Part shown: positions 15,697 through 23,168 of the stretch, in pieces
Layout of the letters: each line of letters begins with the position of its first letter
How positions within the stretch are numbered: the first letter of the stretch is position 1
DNA from: Streptomyces sp. NBC_01485
GTDB lineage: Bacteria; Actinomycetota; Actinomycetes; Streptomycetales; Streptomycetaceae
DNA: 64,000 bases
Direction of reading: 5' to 3'
Assembly: GCF_036227125.1 (NCBI RefSeq)
Contig: NZ_CP109435.1
Span: 6,758,001 to 6,822,000 of the forward strand
Made by a program: the position numbers and the translations under genes
The notes under the pieces: generated by a model
Databases searched by the model: none
The model's input: only the letters and a program-made list of their open reading frames with translations
What the model was told of the DNA's origin: nothing

Positions 15697-16773
15697 GTGG
15701 ACGTGCAGAAGAAGCTCGACGAGATCGTCACGGCGGTCTCCAGTGCCCGGTCGATGCCGATGTCGGCCTCGTGCGTGGTCAACCGCGCGGATCTGCTCGC
15801 CCTGCTCGAAGAGGTCCGCGCGGCCCTGCCCGACTCGCTCGCCCAGGCCCAGGAACTGATCGGCGGCCGCGAGCAGATGGTCGAGCAGGCCCGCCAGGAG
15901 GCCGAGCGGATCATCTCCACCGCGCACACCGAGCGCGGCTCCCTGATCTCCGACACCGAGATCGCCCGCCGCTCCCAGTCCGAGGCCGACCGCATCCTCG
16001 CCGAGGCCCGCAAGGAGGCCGACGACGTCCGCGCGGAGGCCGACGAGTACGTCGACTCCAAGCTCGCCAACTTCGAGGTCGTCCTCACCAAGACGCTCGG
16101 CTCCGTCGGCCGCGGCCGCGAGAAGCTCCTCGGCACCGGTCCCGGCGTCGACGAGAACGGCTACGAGGACGAGGACGCCCCCGAGCGCAGCCACGACCCG
16201 GAGACCCTGCGCCGCGACGCCGACTCCTACGTCGACACCAAGCTGGGCGCCTTCGAGGCGGTCCTCGCCAAGACCCTGGACGCGGTCGGCCGCGGCCGCC
16301 AGAAGCTGCACGGCCGCCTCGCCTCGGACGACCTCGGCGCCCTCGCCGACGACACCACGACCTTCCAGCACTCCTCCGACGCCGACTACCTCGCCGACCT
16401 GACCGCCCTCGCCGAGCGGGACGCGGCGGCCGGACAGCCCGTCCAGCAGCCGTACGAGCAGCCGCAGGAGGCCTACGCCTTCCAGCAGCAGCCGGACCCG
16501 TACGCCGGCGGCTACGGGCAGCAGCAGGGCTACGGCCGGCAGGACGCGTACGGCTACCAGCAGCAGGCCGACCCCTACGCGTACCAGGGCTACGACACCC
16601 AGCAGGCCCCCTACGACCCCCACCAGGCCGCGCAACAGCCTCAGCAGTCCCAGCAGGACCAGCAGCCCCAACAGGCCCAGCAGGGGTACGCCCTCGACGA
16701 GACCAGTCTCTTCGACACGGGCATGATCAGCGCCGAACAACTGCGCGCCTACGAGCAGGGACGCGGTCTGTAG
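15697..16773 (+). CDS. DivIVA/SepIVA-like coiled-coil protein with Tyr/Gln-rich tail
   Basis: A 358-residue cytosolic protein of the family found downstream of coaD in actinobacteria; mycobacterial SepIVA is a septum-associated relative. Residues 1-115 are a heptad-rich coiled coil (EQARQEAERIISTAH). An internal duplication is clear: residues 117-146 (EYVDSKLANFEVVLTKTLGS) and 177-206 (SYVDTKLGAFEAVLAKTLDA), both followed by VGRGR-KL. Residues 249-330 are a Tyr/Gln/Pro low-complexity segment, then a conserved end TSLFDTGMISAEQLR. GTG 15697 is the start; MDVQKKLDEI begins there. A role in cell-wall growth or division is inferred from family. Confidence 0.82.
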   Translation: MDVQKKLDEIVTAVSSARSMPMSASCVVNRADLLALLEEVRAALPDSLAQAQELIGGREQMVEQARQEAERIISTAHTERGSLISDTEIARRSQSEADRILAEARKEADDVRAEADEYVDSKLANFEVVLTKTLGSVGRGREKLLGTGPGVDENGYEDEDAPERSHDPETLRRDADSYVDTKLGAFEAVLAKTLDAVGRGRQKLHGRLASDDLGALADDTTTFQHSSDADYLADLTALAERDAAAGQPVQQPYEQPQEAYAFQQQPDPYAGGYGQQQGYGRQDAYGYQQQADPYAYQGYDTQQAPYDPHQAAQQPQQSQQDQQPQQAQQGYALDETSLFDTGMISAEQLRAYEQGRGL

Positions 16774-16791
16774 CGACCTGCCGGAACGGGG

Positions 16792-16800
16792 TTGTCCACA
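16792..16800 (+). promoter_or_regulatory. perfect DnaA box upstream of the DUF177-rpmF-rnc promoter
   Basis: TTGTCCACA is the preferred Streptomyces DnaA box. It lies five bases upstream of the -35 of a candidate promoter driving DUF177, rpmF and rnc. Whether DnaA binds a single box here is unknown. Confidence 0.45.
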
Positions 16801-16805
16801 CCCGA

Positions 16806-16835
16806 TTGGGCTGTGGGCGCAAGCTCCAGTATCCT
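16806..16835 (+). promoter_or_regulatory. candidate promoter of DUF177-rpmF-rnc
   Basis: TTGGGC (16806-16811) and TATCCT (16830-16835) are separated by 18 bases, a good sigma-HrdB-type pair. It is the best promoter in the gap between the DivIVA-like gene and the DUF177 gene, leaving a 5' leader of about 85 bases. Confidence 0.5.
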
Positions 16836-16925
16836 GGCTCTTCGGTCGTGTGTACGTCCGCGATCACCGCTGCCCGGGAACACCGAAGGGCGGCGTCCCC
16901 CGAGCTCAGCAGATCGAAAGCAGGA

Positions 16926-17579
16926 ATGGCCCTGAACGCCCGCCTCGACCACCGCAAGCCTCTCGTGTTCGACACGCACGAGCTGGGGCGGCGTCCTGGT
17001 GCGCAGCAGCGCCTGACCCGCGAGATCGACGCACCCCGGGATCTCGGGATCCAGGGAGTCGTCGGAGTGCCGGAAGGCGCCCCGCTGGAACTCGAGCTCC
17101 GACTCGAGTCGGTCATGGAAGGGGTGCTCGTCACGGGCACCGCCCGTGCATCGGCGGAGGGGGAGTGCGTAAGGTGTCTGGAGCCGCTGGAGCTGGAGCT
17201 CGAAGCGGACTTCCAGGAGATGTTCTCGTACCCTGACGCCGACGACCGGGGCCGCCCCAAAGCGGAGCCGGTCGACGACGCCGAGGAAGACGAGGACAGG
17301 CTCTTCATCGAGGACGGCCTGTTCGACCTCGAACCCGTGCTGCGCGATGCGGTGGTGCTCGCACTGCCGATGCAGCCGGTGTGCCAGGACGACTGCCTGG
17401 GCCTGTGCTCCGAGTGCGGAGAGCGGCTCACGGACGCCCCGGACCACCACCACGACGCCGTCGACATCCGATGGGCGGCACTGCAGGGACTCGCCGGTTC
17501 ACCTGAAGACGGCGAGAAGGACGAGATGAGCGGCGAAGCGCAAAGAGCAGCACGCGCCGCCGAGAAGCAGGAGAAGTAG
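16926..17579 (+). CDS. DUF177 (YceD-like) protein
   Basis: A 217-residue protein of the DUF177/YceD family, nearly always encoded just before rpmF; E. coli YceD has been linked to 23S rRNA metabolism. It starts MALNARLDHRKPLVFDTHEL, has an ECVRCLE pair, and near residue 160 a Cys cluster CQDDCLGLCSECG that suggests metal binding, followed by DHHHDAVDIRWAALQGL. An acidic stretch (DDAEEDEDRLF) is present. ATG 16926 is chosen because homology begins there. rpmF begins three bases after its stop, so the two are an operon. Exact role unproven. Confidence 0.88.
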   Translation: MALNARLDHRKPLVFDTHELGRRPGAQQRLTREIDAPRDLGIQGVVGVPEGAPLELELRLESVMEGVLVTGTARASAEGECVRCLEPLELELEADFQEMFSYPDADDRGRPKAEPVDDAEEDEDRLFIEDGLFDLEPVLRDAVVLALPMQPVCQDDCLGLCSECGERLTDAPDHHHDAVDIRWAALQGLAGSPEDGEKDEMSGEAQRAARAAEKQEK

Positions 17580-17581
17580 CC

Positions 17582-17755
17582 GTGGCTGTTCCGAAGCGGA
17601 AGATGTCGCGCAGCAACACGCGCCACCGCCGGTCGCAGTGGAAGGCTGCGGTCCCCACCCTGGTTGCGTGCGAGCGCTGCCACGAGCCCAAGCTGCAGCA
17701 CATCGCGTGCCCGTCTTGCGGCACCTATAACAAGCGCCAGGTCCTCGAGGTCTGA
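17582..17755 (+). CDS. rpmF: 50S ribosomal protein L32
   Basis: A 57-residue zinc-ribbon ribosomal protein starting at GTG 17582 (AVPKRKMSRSNTRHRRSQWK) with CERCHEPKLQHIACPSCG, i.e. both CxxC pairs of the zinc-dependent form. It lies between the DUF177 gene and rnc with two- and 19-base gaps, so all three are probably one transcript. Confidence 0.97.
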   Translation: MAVPKRKMSRSNTRHRRSQWKAAVPTLVACERCHEPKLQHIACPSCGTYNKRQVLEV

Positions 17756-17774
17756 GCGGCTGGTGAGAGGCTCC

Positions 17775-18596
17775 ATGTCTGACGCCAAAGAAGTTGGTCC
17801 CCGCCTTCGCGGGGGTGGTCCGGCGGACACGGCCTCGTCCCACACGCTTCTGGAAGGGCGGCTCGGCTATCAGCTCGAGTCCGCCCTTCTGGTGCGTGCG
17901 CTGACCCACCGTTCCTTCGCGTACGAGAACGGCGGCCTGCCGACGAACGAGCGGCTGGAGTTCCTCGGGGACTCCGTGCTCGGCCTCGTCGTCACGGACA
18001 CGCTGTACCGCACCCACCCCGACCTGCCCGAAGGCCAACTGGCCAAGCTGCGGGCCGCGGTGGTCAACTCACGTGCGCTGGCGGAGGTCGGTCGTGGCCT
18101 CGACCTGGGCTCCTTCATCCGGCTCGGCCGCGGTGAAGAGGGCACGGGCGGCCGGGACAAGGCGTCCATCCTCGCCGACACCCTTGAAGCGGTGATCGGC
18201 GCGGTCTATCTCGATCAGGGCCTCGACGCGGCCTCCGAACTGGTGCACCGCCTGTTCGACCCGCTGATCGAGAAGTCCTCGAACCTCGGTGCCGGCCTGG
18301 ACTGGAAGACCAGTCTCCAGGAGCTCACCGCGACCGAAGGCCTCGGTGTCCCCGAGTACCTGGTCACGGAGACCGGCCCCGACCACGAGAAGACCTTCAC
18401 TGCTGCCGCCCGCGTCGGAGGCGTCTCGTACGGCACCGGCACCGGCCGCAGCAAGAAGGAGGCGGAGCAACAGGCCGCCGAGTCCGCATGGCGGTCCATC
18501 CGGGCCGCGGCGGACGAGCGAGCCGAGGCGGCAGAGGCGGCCCCGGCCGTCGAGCCCGCCGAAGCCAGCCCGGACCCCGAGTCCGCCTCCGCCTGA
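17775..18596 (+). CDS. rnc: ribonuclease III
   Basis: Double-strand-specific endoribonuclease that matures rRNA and turns over structured mRNA; in S. coelicolor the gene is also called absB because mutants lose antibiotic production. The 273-residue protein has the RNase III signature NERLEFLGDSVLGL and DTLEAVIGAVYLDQG, then the dsRNA-binding domain (SYGTGTGRSKKEAEQQAAESAW) and an Ala/Glu-rich tail. GAGAGG precedes ATG 17775. The variable N-terminal leader contains VGPRLRGGGPAD, encoded by a 29-nt palindrome resembling a CRISPR repeat (17794-17822); the conserved part starts at SSHTLLEGRLGYQLE. The hairpin in the mRNA's 5' end would itself be a plausible RNase III target. Transcribed with rpmF; a strong terminator follows. 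Confidence 0.96.
   Translation: MSDAKEVGPRLRGGGPADTASSHTLLEGRLGYQLESALLVRALTHRSFAYENGGLPTNERLEFLGDSVLGLVVTDTLYRTHPDLPEGQLAKLRAAVVNSRALAEVGRGLDLGSFIRLGRGEEGTGGRDKASILADTLEAVIGAVYLDQGLDAASELVHRLFDPLIEKSSNLGAGLDWKTSLQELTATEGLGVPEYLVTETGPDHEKTFTAAARVGGVSYGTGTGRSKKEAEQQAAESAWRSIRAAADERAEAAEAAPAVEPAEASPDPESASA
17794..17822 (+). repeat. CRISPR type I-E-like palindromic repeat inside rnc
   Basis: A 29-base element with arms TCCCCGC and GCGGGG around a four-base centre CTTC, ending GGGTGGTCCG. It matches the element at 36559-36587 at 23 of 29 positions; all six differences are at positions 1, 4 and the central loop, and the last 14 bases are identical. It is read in frame as part of the RNase III N-terminal leader. 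No second copy occurs 61 bases either side. Confidence 0.6.
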
Positions 18597-18633
18597 CCAA
18601 CAGCAGTAGCAAGTAGCACATCGGTACGAGACG

Positions 18634-18663
18634 AACGCCCGCCTCCACTGGGAGGCGGGCGTT
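18634..18663 (+). terminator. terminator of the rpmF-rnc transcript
   Basis: A perfect 13-bp stem, AACGCCCGCCTCC (18634-18646) with GGAGGCGGGCGTT (18651-18663), closed by an ACTG loop, 38 bases after the rnc stop and 17 bases before mutM. Confidence 0.85.
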
Positions 18664-18679
18664 CCGTACGGGGGATCCC

Positions 18680-19540
18680 ATGCCCGAGTTGCCCGAGGTC
18701 GAGGTCGTCCGGCGCGGTCTGGAGCGGTGGGTCGCCCATCGCACCGTCGCCGACGCCGAAGTGCTGCACCCGCGCGCCGTACGCCGTCACATAGCCGGCG
18801 CCGACGACTTCGCGCACCGCCTCAAGGGCCACCGCATCGGCATCCCGAGCCGCCGCGGCAAGTACCTGTGGCTGCCGCTGGAGGACACGCACCAGGCGGT
18901 CCTGGCCCACCTCGGCATGAGCGGCCAGCTCCTGGTCCAGCCGCACGAGGCCCCCGACGAGAAGCACCTGCGCATCCGCGTCCGCTTCGCCGACGAGGTG
19001 GACACCGAACTGCGCTTCGTCGACCAGCGCACCTTCGGCGGCCTGTCCCTGCACGACACCACCCCGGACGGCCTGCCGGACGTCATCGGGCACATCGCCC
19101 GCGACCCCCTCGACCCGCTGTTCGACGACGAGGCCTTCCACCAGGCACTCCGCCGCAAGCGCACCACCATCAAGCGGGCCCTGCTCGACCAGTCGCTGAT
19201 CAGCGGCGTCGGCAACATCTACGCGGACGAGGCCCTGTGGCGCGCCCGCCTGCACTACGAACGCCCGACCGCGAACTTCACCCGCCCGCGCACCCTCGAA
19301 CTCCTCGGCCATGTCCGGGACGTGATGAACGCGGCCCTCGCCGTCGGCGGCACCAGCTTCGACAGCCTGTACGTCAACGTCAACGGCGAGTCGGGCTACT
19401 TCGACCGGTCCCTGGACGCTTACGGCCGGGAGGGCCTGCCCTGCAAGCGATGTGCCACGCCGATGCGCCGCCGCCCGTGGATGAACCGGTCCAGCTACTT
19501 CTGCCCGAAGTGTCAGCGGACGCCGCGCGTCCCGTCGTAG
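18680..19540 (+). CDS. mutM: formamidopyrimidine-DNA glycosylase
   Basis: Removes 8-oxoguanine and other oxidised purines from DNA and cleaves the strand. The 286-residue protein starts MPELPEVEVVRRGLE, where Pro2 is the nucleophile and Glu3 the acid, has the DNA-binding SGVGNIYADEALW helix region, and ends with the zinc finger CKRCATPMRRRPWMNRSSYFCPKC. It lies downstream of rnc behind a terminator. Its last 28 bases overlap the end of the convergent HxlR regulator gene. Confidence 0.96.
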   Translation: MPELPEVEVVRRGLERWVAHRTVADAEVLHPRAVRRHIAGADDFAHRLKGHRIGIPSRRGKYLWLPLEDTHQAVLAHLGMSGQLLVQPHEAPDEKHLRIRVRFADEVDTELRFVDQRTFGGLSLHDTTPDGLPDVIGHIARDPLDPLFDDEAFHQALRRKRTTIKRALLDQSLISGVGNIYADEALWRARLHYERPTANFTRPRTLELLGHVRDVMNAALAVGGTSFDSLYVNVNGESGYFDRSLDAYGREGLPCKRCATPMRRRPWMNRSSYFCPKCQRTPRVPS

Positions 19541-19914
19541 CGCTCGCGGGCGGCCAGGACGTCGTCCATACGACCCTCCAGGCAGTGGATGAGGGACAGC
19601 AGCCGCTCGGCGACCTCACGGCCGAGCGGGGTCAGCTCGTAGTCCACGCGGGGCGGGTTGGTCGGCTGCGCCTCGCGGTGCACCAGGCCGTCGCGCTCCA
19701 GGGCGTGCAGCGTCTGGGACAGCATCTTCTCGCTCACGCCGTCGACCCGGCGGCGCAGCTCGTTGAAGCGCAGCGAGCCCTCGTGCAGCGCCCCGAGCGT
19801 GAGTCCGCCCCAGCGGCCCGTGATGTGCTCGAGCGTGCCACGCGAGGGGCAGGCCTTGGCGAACACGTCGTACGGGAGGTCCATGTCCTCCGTGGGCTCC
19901 TGGGTGCTGGTCAT
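19513..19914 (-). CDS. HxlR-family winged-helix regulator
   Basis: A 133-residue regulator with the HxlR fold (LEHITGRWGGLTLGALHEG, RFNELRRRVDGVSEKMLSQTL as helix-turn-helix, then a wing). A single N-terminal Cys (C22 in FAKACPSRG) stands where redox-sensing HxlR proteins such as YodB and QorR carry their sensor Cys. Start at ATG 19914 puts homology at the N-terminus; a longer open frame upstream lacks it. It is divergent from a flavodoxin-type reductase, with a perfect 9-9 inverted repeat between them, so it most likely represses both. Its 3' end overlaps mutM by 28 bases in convergent orientation. Confidence 0.9.
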   Translation of the reverse strand: MTSTQEPTEDMDLPYDVFAKACPSRGTLEHITGRWGGLTLGALHEGSLRFNELRRRVDGVSEKMLSQTLHALERDGLVHREAQPTNPPRVDYELTPLGREVAERLLSLIHCLEGRMDDVLAARERYDGTRGVR

Positions 19915-19953
19915 GACACAAGCGTACGCGAAGGCAGCGCTAACCAACAGGTT

Positions 19954-19974
19954 GCACTAACTATAAGTTAGTGC
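19954..19974. promoter_or_regulatory. operator palindrome between HxlR gene and flavodoxin gene
   Basis: GCACTAACT (19954-19962), ATA, AGTTAGTGC (19966-19974): a perfect 9-bp inverted repeat, A/T-richer than its surroundings, 40 bases from the regulator start and 47 bases before the flavodoxin start. The layout is that of an autoregulated HxlR operator. Confidence 0.7.
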
Positions 19975-20020
19975 TTTCCTTTGGTGGTCGTACTTGAGCT
20001 GCCCATTTCAAGGAGTTCGC

Positions 20021-20608
20021 ATGTCCACCGCTGTTGTCTCCGTCGCCTTCCACTCCGGCTACGGCCACACCGCCGTCCTCGCCGAGGCGGTCCGCGCCGG
20101 TGCCGCCGACGCCGGTGCCGAGGTGCACCTGATCGACGTCGCGGAGATCACCGAGGAGCAGTGGACGCTGCTCGACGGCTCGGACGCGATCGTGTTCGGC
20201 TCGCCGACCTACATGGGTACCGCCTCCGGCGCCTTCCATGTCTTCGCGGAGGCGACCTCCGCGCGCTGGGCCACCCAGGCGTGGCAGGACAAGCTCGCCG
20301 CCGGCTTCACCAACTCCGGCTCCAAGAACGGCGACAAGCTGCACACGCTGCAGTTCTTCCAGATCCTGGCCGGGCAGCTCGGCATGCACTGGGTCAACCT
20401 CGGCCTGATGCCCGGCTGGAACAGCAGCACCGGCTCCGAGCACGACCTCAACCGGCTCGGCGTGTCCCTCGGCGCGGCCGCGCAGACCGACGTCGACGCG
20501 GGCCCGGAGGGCGTTCACAAGGCCGACGCGGCGACGGCGGAGCACCTGGGCCGGCGGGTCGCCGAGACCGCGAAGGTCTTCGTGGCCGGCCGGACCCAGG
20601 CTGCATGA
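20021..20608 (+). CDS. flavodoxin-family (WrbA-like) FMN reductase
   Basis: A 195-residue cytosolic flavodoxin-fold protein. The N-terminal phosphate loop SVAFHSGYGHTAVLAEAV (FMN phosphate binding), GSPTYMGTASGAFHVF (isoalloxazine loop) and ASFxNSGS-like AGFTNSGSKNGDK are visible. Such proteins usually reduce quinones by two electrons. AAGGAG at 20010-20015 fixes the ATG at 20021. Control by the divergent HxlR protein is inferred from the shared palindrome; quinones or other electrophiles would be the natural inducers. A hairpin follows. Confidence 0.88.
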   Translation: MSTAVVSVAFHSGYGHTAVLAEAVRAGAADAGAEVHLIDVAEITEEQWTLLDGSDAIVFGSPTYMGTASGAFHVFAEATSARWATQAWQDKLAAGFTNSGSKNGDKLHTLQFFQILAGQLGMHWVNLGLMPGWNSSTGSEHDLNRLGVSLGAAAQTDVDAGPEGVHKADAATAEHLGRRVAETAKVFVAGRTQAA

Positions 20609-20614
20609 TCGTTT

Positions 20615-20634
20615 CTGCGGAGTCTTCTCCGCAG
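20615..20634. terminator. terminator between flavodoxin and CAP-domain genes
   Basis: CTGCGGAG (20615-20622) and CTCCGCAG (20627-20634) form a perfect 8-bp stem with a TCTT loop in the 28-bp gap between two convergent genes. Confidence 0.75.
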
Positions 20635-20636
20635 GC

Positions 20637-21800
20637 CTAGTAGCCGAAGTCCTGCGTCCACCAGGGTCCGCCGGACCCGAAGTGGACACCGACGCCCAGC
20701 GTCTTGAAGTCGCAGTTCAGGATGTTCGCCTTGTGGCCGGGGCTGTTCATCCAGGCCTCCATGACCGCGGCCGCGTCGGACTGGCCCCGGGCTATGTTCT
20801 CGCCGCCGAGGTCGGATATCCCGGCCTTGGCCGCCCGGTCCCAGGGGCTCGCCCCGTCCGGGTCGGTGTGGTCGAAGAAGCCCCGCGCGGCCATGTCGTC
20901 GCTGAACCTCTCGGCCAGCTCCGACAGCGCGCTGTTCGCGGAGAGGGCGCTGCAGCCGACCTTGGACCGCTCCGCGTTGACGAGCTTCAGCACCTCGGCC
21001 GCGGCCTGCGCCTCGGCCGAGACCGTCACCGGCGCCGGCGCCGCGGCCCGCTCCGGAGCCTTGGTGGCCGTCCTCGACTTGGACGGAGTGACCGCAGGGG
21101 CCGCCTTCCGCTCCTTCGAAGGCGTGGGCTTCGGCTTCTGGGGCGCCGCCGTCTTGGACGGCGACGCCGACGGCGATGGTGACGCCGACGGGGTGGAGGT
21201 GGAGGGCGTGGGCGAGGCGGACGGTGAGGCCGAGCGGCCGGCGTCGCGGCTGGTCGACGTGGAGCCGCGCTCGTCGTCGGCGGAGCCGGACGTGCCGCCC
21301 TGCTCGGCGGGCGAGTTGGTCGGCGAGTCTGCGGCCTGCACCTTTTCGCCGGGGCCGCTGCCGCCGCCGAGCCGGTAGCTGTCGAGACCGGGCACCACGC
21401 CCGTGGCCACCGCGACGGTGCCGAGGGCGACCGCCGCGGACACGCCGAGCAGGCCCGTCTTGACCGGCGTGACGACTCTCCTCTTCCGGCGGCGGTTCGC
21501 ACCGGCCTGGCCGGACGCCGTCCGCGGGGCGCCGCCGCCGGGCGTGAACCCGTCGGCCGCGAACACCATGGTGTCGGCGCGGTTCCCGTCCCGCGTCGAG
21601 AACAGGTACTCCTGGCTCTTCGTGACGGAGTCGGCGTACGCCTCCGGGTTCAGATACGGCGCGATCCCCGCCGTGGGGTGGTCTCCCGCGTACGAGTCCT
21701 GCGGGTTGTGGCTGTCCGCGTGCGAGCCGTGCGTCTGTGTGACCCCCGTGGCGCGGCTCTTGGCGGCGCGGCCGGCGGCGGAGCGTCGGTGGCGTCCCAT
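20637..21800 (-). CDS. membrane-anchored CAP-domain (SCP/YkwD-like) protein
   Basis: A 387-residue type II membrane protein. Residues 1-109 are cytosolic and end in a basic cluster (NRRRKRR), residues about 113-137 form the single membrane helix, 140-262 are a Ser/Pro/Thr/Lys-rich extracellular stalk, and 265-387 are a CAP domain with VLKLVNAERSKVGCSAL, ARGFFDHTDPDGASP, GENIARGQ and AWMNSPGHKANIL. The His and Glu of CAP (HTDPD, GENIA, GHKANIL) are kept. Bacterial CAP proteins are widespread but function is largely unknown; a cell-surface role is certain, the activity is not. ATG 21800 is preceded by GACATGGGACG with an AAGGACATG-type upstream region. Confidence 0.88.
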   Translation of the reverse strand: MGRHRRSAAGRAAKSRATGVTQTHGSHADSHNPQDSYAGDHPTAGIAPYLNPEAYADSVTKSQEYLFSTRDGNRADTMVFAADGFTPGGGAPRTASGQAGANRRRKRRVVTPVKTGLLGVSAAVALGTVAVATGVVPGLDSYRLGGGSGPGEKVQAADSPTNSPAEQGGTSGSADDERGSTSTSRDAGRSASPSASPTPSTSTPSASPSPSASPSKTAAPQKPKPTPSKERKAAPAVTPSKSRTATKAPERAAAPAPVTVSAEAQAAAEVLKLVNAERSKVGCSALSANSALSELAERFSDDMAARGFFDHTDPDGASPWDRAAKAGISDLGGENIARGQSDAAAVMEAWMNSPGHKANILNCDFKTLGVGVHFGSGGPWWTQDFGY

Positions 21801-21998
21801 GTCCTTGCCTTCCTCGTCACAAGCGGTGTTCCCACGGTCGGCCCGGGACCTGGGGCGACGCGCGCCTCCTGGTCCGTCTGGTCAACCCAACTCACCCGAT
21901 CGAGTGAGTTTCATATGAGAATCATTGGGTGGGGACGGTACCCCATGGTTCTGAGGGGGGAAGGGCTCCGAGCGACTTTGCCCGGTTAGGTTGCACCC

Positions 21999-22280
21999 AT
22001 GAACGAGGATGTACGACTGGTGGCCTGGGTGCGCGGACACGTGCAGGGCGTGGGATTCCGCTGGTTCACGCGGGCGAAGGCGCTGGAGATCGGCGGCCTG
22101 AGTGGCTTTGCTCTCAATTTGGCCGACGGACGGGTCCAGGTGGTCGCGGAAGGGGCCCGCGAGGGCTGCGAGGGGCTGCTCGGCTGGCTCCTGGGTGACG
22201 ACACGCCCGGGTACGTGGACGGAGTCACCGAGATCTGGGACACACCGCGCGGCGGTTACGACGGCTTCGCGATCCGCTGA
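21999..22280 (+). CDS. acyP: acylphosphatase
   Basis: Hydrolyses acyl phosphates. The 93-residue single-domain protein shows VRGHVQGVGFRWFT, with the catalytic Arg21 and phosphate loop, and Asn40 in GFALNLADGRVQV. C-terminal end is GGYDGFAIR. It diverges from the CAP gene across a 198-bp gap and is the first gene of the acyP-small protein-smc group. Family identity is firm; cellular substrate unknown. Confidence 0.93.
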   Translation: MNEDVRLVAWVRGHVQGVGFRWFTRAKALEIGGLSGFALNLADGRVQVVAEGAREGCEGLLGWLLGDDTPGYVDGVTEIWDTPRGGYDGFAIR

Positions 22281-22660
22281 GGACTCCGCGTGAAGCAGCC
22301 GTCGCCGGGCCCGGGGACATGCCGCCGGCACCTGCCCGCAGTGGAAAGGGCCAGGTGGTTGCCAAGAACTGCTTGCGGTGGGAGGCTCCGCACGCAAGGA
22401 TGATCGCCACGCCTCGAGGTCCCCGCAGGAGTCGCAGCGCCGCCGTTTCGGCCGCGTGCCACCGGGATGCCCGCCAATACGGGGCGTGATCGTGTTGACC
22501 GTCAAACTTTTTGGTGAGACGCTGAAAGCACCCCGCGCACCTTAGCTGTTTGGCATGGATGAACGTCAGCACCAACAAAGATCCTGCCAACACCGCGGGT
22601 GCGAATCCCTCACGACCCACACCGCTTCGGTCGGTCACTCAGTGTGGAGGACCATCCATC
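22281..22660. other. 380-bp non-coding gap upstream of the small coiled-coil gene
   Basis: No convincing gene on either strand. TTGACC (22495-22500), part of a TTGAC-C-GTCAA inverted repeat, with GACGCT 17 bases later is a weak promoter candidate. GGGTGCGAATCCC at 22597-22609 looks like a tRNA T-arm but lacks the rest of a tRNA. Confidence 0.5.
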
Positions 22661-22864
22661 ATGGCAAAGGCGCTTCTCGGTTACGTCGGCGGCTCCGACC
22701 CGCGACTCCTCTCCGAGATGCGACGGCTCCAGCAGCGCGTACAGGATCTGGAATCCGAGCTCGGACGGATCCAGGCCGAGAACGACGCGCTGACGGCTGC
22801 CGCTTCTCACGAATCGCTTCTGGAGAGCATCGACGCACGCCAGGCGGAGCCTGCGCTCACCTGA
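22661..22864 (+). CDS. small coiled-coil protein of unknown function
   Basis: A 67-residue protein starting MAKALLGYVGGSDPRLLSEM, with a clear heptad coiled coil (RRLQQRVQDLESELGRIQAEN) through the middle and a Glu/Ala-rich tail. GTGGAGG ends ten bases before the ATG. It lies between acyP and smc and is followed by a textbook terminator. I recall conserved proteins of this size at this position in streptomycetes but no function. Confidence 0.75.
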   Translation: MAKALLGYVGGSDPRLLSEMRRLQQRVQDLESELGRIQAENDALTAAASHESLLESIDARQAEPALT

Positions 22865-22947
22865 TCGCTGCACCGCCGCACAACGGCACGCAGTGGTCGG
22901 GCGGCACGCATCAGCCGCGTCGAAACCGCTAAGTTCTAAGAGTTTGC

Positions 22948-22969
22948 AAGGGACGCTTCGGCGTCCCTT
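22948..22969 (+). terminator. UUCG-loop terminator after the small coiled-coil gene
   Basis: AAGGGACGC (22948-22956), TTCG, GCGTCCCTT (22961-22969), then a pyrimidine tract CTTTCTTTCTC. A standard rho-independent terminator. Confidence 0.93.
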
Positions 22970-23168
22970 CTTTCTTTCTCGCTCTTCGATGCTCTTACTT
23001 GATCTTTCCTGCCCTGTTTCCCCGCCAGTTCCCCGCCAAGTCTTTCGTTCGGCTTTCGCTCCCCCGCGCACCCTTTCAGTCTCTTAACGTTTGGTGTGCC
23101 CTGCGCGTTCATGGGTGAAACCGCGGCTTCATGGAGTGAGACATTCCCGGAAGGTAGAGTCCAGCGCC

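Noticed and set aside
21660..21690. CCCCGCCGTGGGGTGGTCTCC in the CAP gene, similar to the CRISPR-like element
   Set aside because: The centre is too short and the arms differ; no 61-nt partner. Chance similarity in GC-rich coding DNA.
22597..22620. tRNA T-arm-like GGGTGCGAATCCC followed by an acceptor-like tail
   Set aside because: One base differs from the invariant T-loop, and no matching 5' acceptor, D-arm or anticodon arm lies in the preceding 60 bases. Not a tRNA; at most a coincidence or old remnant.
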